Positions 60,020 through 64,000 of a stretch of 64,000 nt of DNA are shown here, in pieces; within the stretch, counting starts at the first letter, position 1, and every line of letters begins with the position of its first letter. This DNA comes from Sipunculus nudus. Lineage: Eukaryota > Annelida > Sipuncula > Golfingiida > Sipunculidae. The position numbers and the translations under genes were made by a program. The notes below the pieces were generated by a model. That model worked only from the letters and a program-made list of their open reading frames with translations, ran no database searches and was not told where the DNA came from. The stretch spans positions 39,364,840-39,428,839 of the forward strand of contig CM049322.1 in assembly GCA_026874595.1 (NCBI GenBank), read 5' to 3'.

Positions 60020-61240
60020 TTTCTGATTGACTTCGCTTTGATTGAGACCTCGCAAAATTTCACTAACAATATCAGATGCTCAAGATTTAAGAAAATGTCC
60101 AAAGCGAACTCCACGTGAGGACGGACTTAAAGACAAAAAAAAAACAAAAAAAGAAAACCGGACATTTCTGAGTCAGGTCACAGAGGAGTCAAAGACTGCT
60201 ATTTTAATGATATTACATGTACATCTTCTCACTTGTGTGTCAGCACGAAAAAATTAATGCTTTGTTAATGACATTTTGTGCGCTTAATATTTGATATAAA
60301 TAAATTCACAATTTAATTGTTATACTCTGTGTAAAGGTATGTTGTATTGTGAGATCGCGAAAATGGGACCCTCGCAAAACAGCAACTAGACCTACTTGAA
60401 AATCGCGATAATTTTACGCCGCTTATATGAAACCAGCCGAAGTATACGCCACAGGTGCGTACTCAGTGAAACCCATGATTCTTCTTTGCGGTTTAATATC
60501 AATTAGGAGGTTGTATATCATAAACATAATCAAACACACGTGCTTTCCTGAATGAAAAAAAAATCGAAAGGTCACAGGGTCTTCTGAATATTCATCAAAG
60601 GCTACAAGGGCTTGCGGTCAGTGTTTAGACAAGCTATGATCCGTTGTATGCTATGTTCTCGAGTTGTAAAAAAAAGAAATCTTCGCAGTTTATTTTCTAT
60701 CGAACGTGTGCATATAGTCTGTTTCACCATCTACTTTGTAGGTAATTTTCTTAAAAGTTTACATTTTCAATAATTTCCTAGAAAACTACACATGAAAGTG
60801 ACAACCTAATATGGAAATGTAAGACTTTTACAATAAATCTCCAGTTATGTTTCAGCTTTTTTAGTCTCTTCACAATTATCTAGATGATATGATGCGCCCC
60901 TGCATGAATAGCCATCTTTGTTCCAACTGGTTATATTTTTAGAGTGTTTACATGATCATCAAATCAGCAGCTGTCAATTGAGGCTGTTTTTGCTTGTGAC
61001 CGATGACCTTGACCGCCTTAAGTGGGTCTGATATACTGTATAATGTAGATTGATTTATCATATTTTCAAATAATTCTGTTTCTTAAATAAGGTACAAGGT
61101 AGGTATTCATTTATCATTTCTTGTTGAAAATTAGGTCCTTAAATCCTCTACTCTACAATATAATTGTTCCCTTGAAATGCAACTAATAAAAATTTTCATA
61201 GAAAAAAAGGTGGTCATTAGGGGAAGAAATGGACTTTAAG
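60020..61240. other. Noncoding, nothing recognised
   Basis: No exon or repeat family could be supported. Confidence 0.45.
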
Positions 61241-61254
61241 TTTTGAATAATGGC

Positions 61255-61515
61255 GATAGTATATAGTTAGGTCTCAAAGCCGGGGAGGCGATGAGTTTTT
61301 TCACGGTTACCCCCACAAGGGTTTCACTCACAAGGGCGCACTCATTGTGAGTGAAACACGGCCTTCCCATTGAACCTGCAGAGCGCTCACCCTGGGTCGG
61401 GGCCGACCGTGAATAAATCTGACCACCTTGACTAAGATTCGAATTCACGACCTCCCGGCTTTGAGTCCTGTACCCTGCTTCTGAGCCACAGAAGCTGGTT
61501 CTTGACCGGAATGAA
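61255..61515 (-). repeat. tRNA-derived SINE-like repeat (minus)
   Basis: On the minus strand TGTGGCTCAGAAGCAGGG resembles an A box and GTGAATTCGAATC a B box about 40 bp later. Downstream are GTTTCACTCACAATGAGTGC and a near-complementary GTGAGTGAAACC, giving a strong hairpin. Confidence 0.55.
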
Positions 61516-61994
61516 CAGGCCAAGTTGCATTGCCATTACTGTGAACAACATGTGACTCTGGATCCCTTGGCCCTCACTTGTTATGATACCAAACTTGATC
61601 CCCCCTCACCCCCTCGTTTTATTCTCGCCATAACGAATATCACTGAATGATCACATTGATTATACATACATTTTCATCAATTTAGGAAACAGATGTGTCA
61701 AACACGTGCATCGGTTCCTGTATATATTTACAATGCCTTGTGATGGAGAAAAGCAGGAAAAATAGATCCACAGGTTTGGCAATATACTAGATCTTTCTGT
61801 TGGTTATATTTTGAATAGATGTGATCGATGAATGCTCCTCAATCTTCCATTTTTCCTAATTATTTTAATATACAGTTCCTTGGTAAAATATCTCGATTTT
61901 GGTGTTTACTATAAAAGCGTGCTGTGTATATGAATGACATTCTCAGACAGATCTTCCGTGTGGAGAATGCGGATTTCAAGAGCGCCACCTGGTG

Positions 61995-63217
61995 ACGGGT
62001 CTGTCGCGGAAAAACCGCAGAGAGATGGAGAATTCGCGGAGAGTTCGCGGAGAATTTGCGGTGATTTTAAATACAATAAAAATACTTTTAAAAACACGTT
62101 AAAATCACTTAAAATTACGAAAATATATTAATCTTTTTTCACTGTTAAATGACCGAAATAATAAAAATCTGTACATTCACGTAAAATTCAGCACTCAGAT
62201 GCAGGCTCTTCTCATGAGATTTTATTTGTGCCACGCCAGAGATAACGAATAGCATCAGAAGACAAATTGCGATTGCAAATGCAGTTGATTTTTGTTTCAA
62301 TCCAGAAATTAAATGAATTAAACATTTTAACCAGGGTTAATGCAACAACACTTAGTTTCTTGTTACAGTTCAGGCATTTTTACACCATTTCCTATATTAA
62401 ACGTTCTCCTAGCATACCTCAGCCTAATTATAATGCAACTGAAACCATTAGGATTGAATGTGAATGTGAATGTCAGTTAGGAGATGTATTCGAAGACATG
62501 ATTGGTTGTGATAAAAAATGAAAAAAAAAATGTTATAAGTCGTTTCATTTTAAATGTGCATATGACTTTAAAATAACTAAAACAATACATTAATGAAATG
62601 GTTTTGTGAAGATTGTACAAAAAGCTCTTGTACTATTATTGTATGTATGTGTACATTGTGGTATATATAGTTAATTTTTTTATATTATTACTATACTCTT
62701 TATTGTTATGTCCAGAAAAAAGTGTAGTGAATTTTGTACAGAATAAGAAAAAATTATAATTCTTTAACTGTGATCACAATATATATATTTATTATATTTT
62801 CTTTTATTTTTTTTTTCAATCCTATTGCCAAGTTGATTCATTAGCTTATAGGGACAATCTTTGTTTGAGTTGTAAAGTGCGTAAAGTCGAATGTTTTTGT
62901 TTCTAATTTAATTTATGCATGTAAATTAGGTCTATACACTATAATTGGTGATGGTGACTCAGACGAGTGTCAGATTTTGCATAACGCATTCACTCGGCGG
63001 TGAGTCTACATTGTTAAGCATAAAATACTTAATTATGTACATATTTTTTTATTATTTCGGTCATTTAACAGTGCGCAATTATGTTAAGAGTAATATAGTT
63101 TGGGATTAAAAGTGATTTAAAGTGTATTGAAAAGTATCATTGCACATAAAAACTCTCCGCAAATTCTCCGCGAATTCTCCATCTTTCCGCGGATTCTCCG
63201 CGTTTTAGACAGGCCGT
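61995..63217. mobile_element. 1.2-kb DNA element with ~185-bp terminal inverted repeats
   Basis: Left arm about 61995-62185 and right arm about 63025-63217 are complementary, including TTCGCGGAGAATTTGCGG, TGTTAAATGACCGAAATAAT and the outer CTGTC. GCGGAGAA words repeat near each end. TGGTG (up to TGGTGAC) flanks both ends, a possible target duplication. The middle has an 84-codon frame at 62267-62521 with a Cys-rich end that I do not recognise. Confidence 0.85.
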
Positions 63218-64000
63218 TGGTGACAGCTAGAGGAGTGAGAAGGCTTGTTCAAGAGCTCACCGTTATAACAGGTAAATAATGTTATCAAAAACCTCCAAAA
63301 CCAGAGATTAAAATCAGTACAGTTATTGAAATAGTGACTGGTGTGACTAAGGGAAGACAGTTTGTAAACGTACAGATCCCGAATTGGTTTAGATGGACCA
63401 ACGTCGATCAAGAGCTCCCATGATATATAGCCATGTACGCAGTACGTTTTTTATAGCAACTGCACTTTTAGCCGCATGGGCTGTGTCAATAGGGCCGGGT
63501 TATTGACACATGTTTTTTTTATATAGGAATGGATCTCGGTGTACTTGGTAGGCAAAACACGATATATTTATATGCCCGGCTCACCTGAAACGTTACAGAC
63601 TATAGAACAAGGCTATGGATACAACTGACACAGAAGTGTTTAATTATTTCATGATAATAAAGAAACAATATAGCCGTGGTGCAGGACATTAACATATATC
63701 TATTTACAAAAGTGGTTTATGAAGACATAACATCAATTTTGAGAAGTGCTTTTTTAGTGCATCAATGTGCAACTTTTCCATTAATATCACCAACTGAAAA
63801 CGATTTGTTAAATTGTACCTCTCAATTTTTTAAAACTCTGAGGTTTTTCTTAAACTGAAAAAGCGAATGTTTTCTATTTTCGTATTGTATGATGGATATA
63901 CTATCCAGCTTGCAACATACACTATTTTTCCATTGAAATATTAGAATATACGAAATAATTTATCTATCCCATCGATTCTGTGAGGTGTAGAAAATATACC
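63218..64000. other. Noncoding, nothing recognised
   Basis: No exon or named repeat was supported up to the window end. Confidence 0.45.

Overview
The window is animal nuclear DNA, AT-rich and intron-rich, with short exons joined at GT-AG (once GC-AG) splice sites, many microsatellites, MITE-like elements, tRNA-derived SINE-like pieces and long runs of AGGTCA-type repeats. A goose-type lysozyme with an invertebrate-style disulfide pattern and this repeat spectrum fit a lophotrochozoan, most likely a mollusc (bivalve or gastropod). That placement is an inference; no species can be named from the sequence. No bacterial genes, operons, CRISPR arrays or rRNA genes were seen.

Three genes can be rebuilt exon by exon. 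(1) Plus strand, 19991-33110: a 170-residue four-membrane-segment protein of the claudin/PMP22 type in three exons. (2) Minus strand, 44853-38610: a diverged paralog with the same architecture (first intron phase 1, 150-nt second exon, second intron phase 1), facing gene 1 tail to tail. Its last exon carries one extra base that breaks the frame. (3) Minus strand, 59129-54224: a complete six-exon goose-type lysozyme of 212 residues in which all three acidic active-site positions are replaced. A fourth locus, 51597-49451 minus, holds two recognisable pieces of a second goose-type lysozyme (a first-exon candidate and a broken third exon) about 2 kb apart, as in the intact gene.

Layout: 1-19900 has no gene I recognise; it holds tandem repeats (2040-2890, 9040-10015), a hAT-like element (5369-5797), a long inverted repeat with an (AT)n centre (8136-8377), other MITEs and a LINE-like tail (15690-16068). 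19900-33110 is claudin-like gene 1 with long, repeat-filled introns. 33110-38600 is an intergenic region between convergent genes, with a 750-bp inverted-repeat element and a poly-T/GCTTCC array. 38610-44853 is claudin-like gene 2; its first intron contains four decayed tandem copies of the exon 1 end. 45000-54200 is intergenic with the lysozyme relic. 54224-59129 is the lysozyme gene, with an E-box-containing minisatellite in intron 2. 59500-64000 has a 110-bp tandem array upstream of the lysozyme, a SINE-like repeat and a 1.2-kb element with long terminal inverted repeats.

The two claudin-like genes would act in cell membranes or junctions and the lysozyme-like protein is predicted to be secreted. 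Nothing in the sequence shows that they work together beyond being neighbours; duplication followed by decay or change of function is the common theme.
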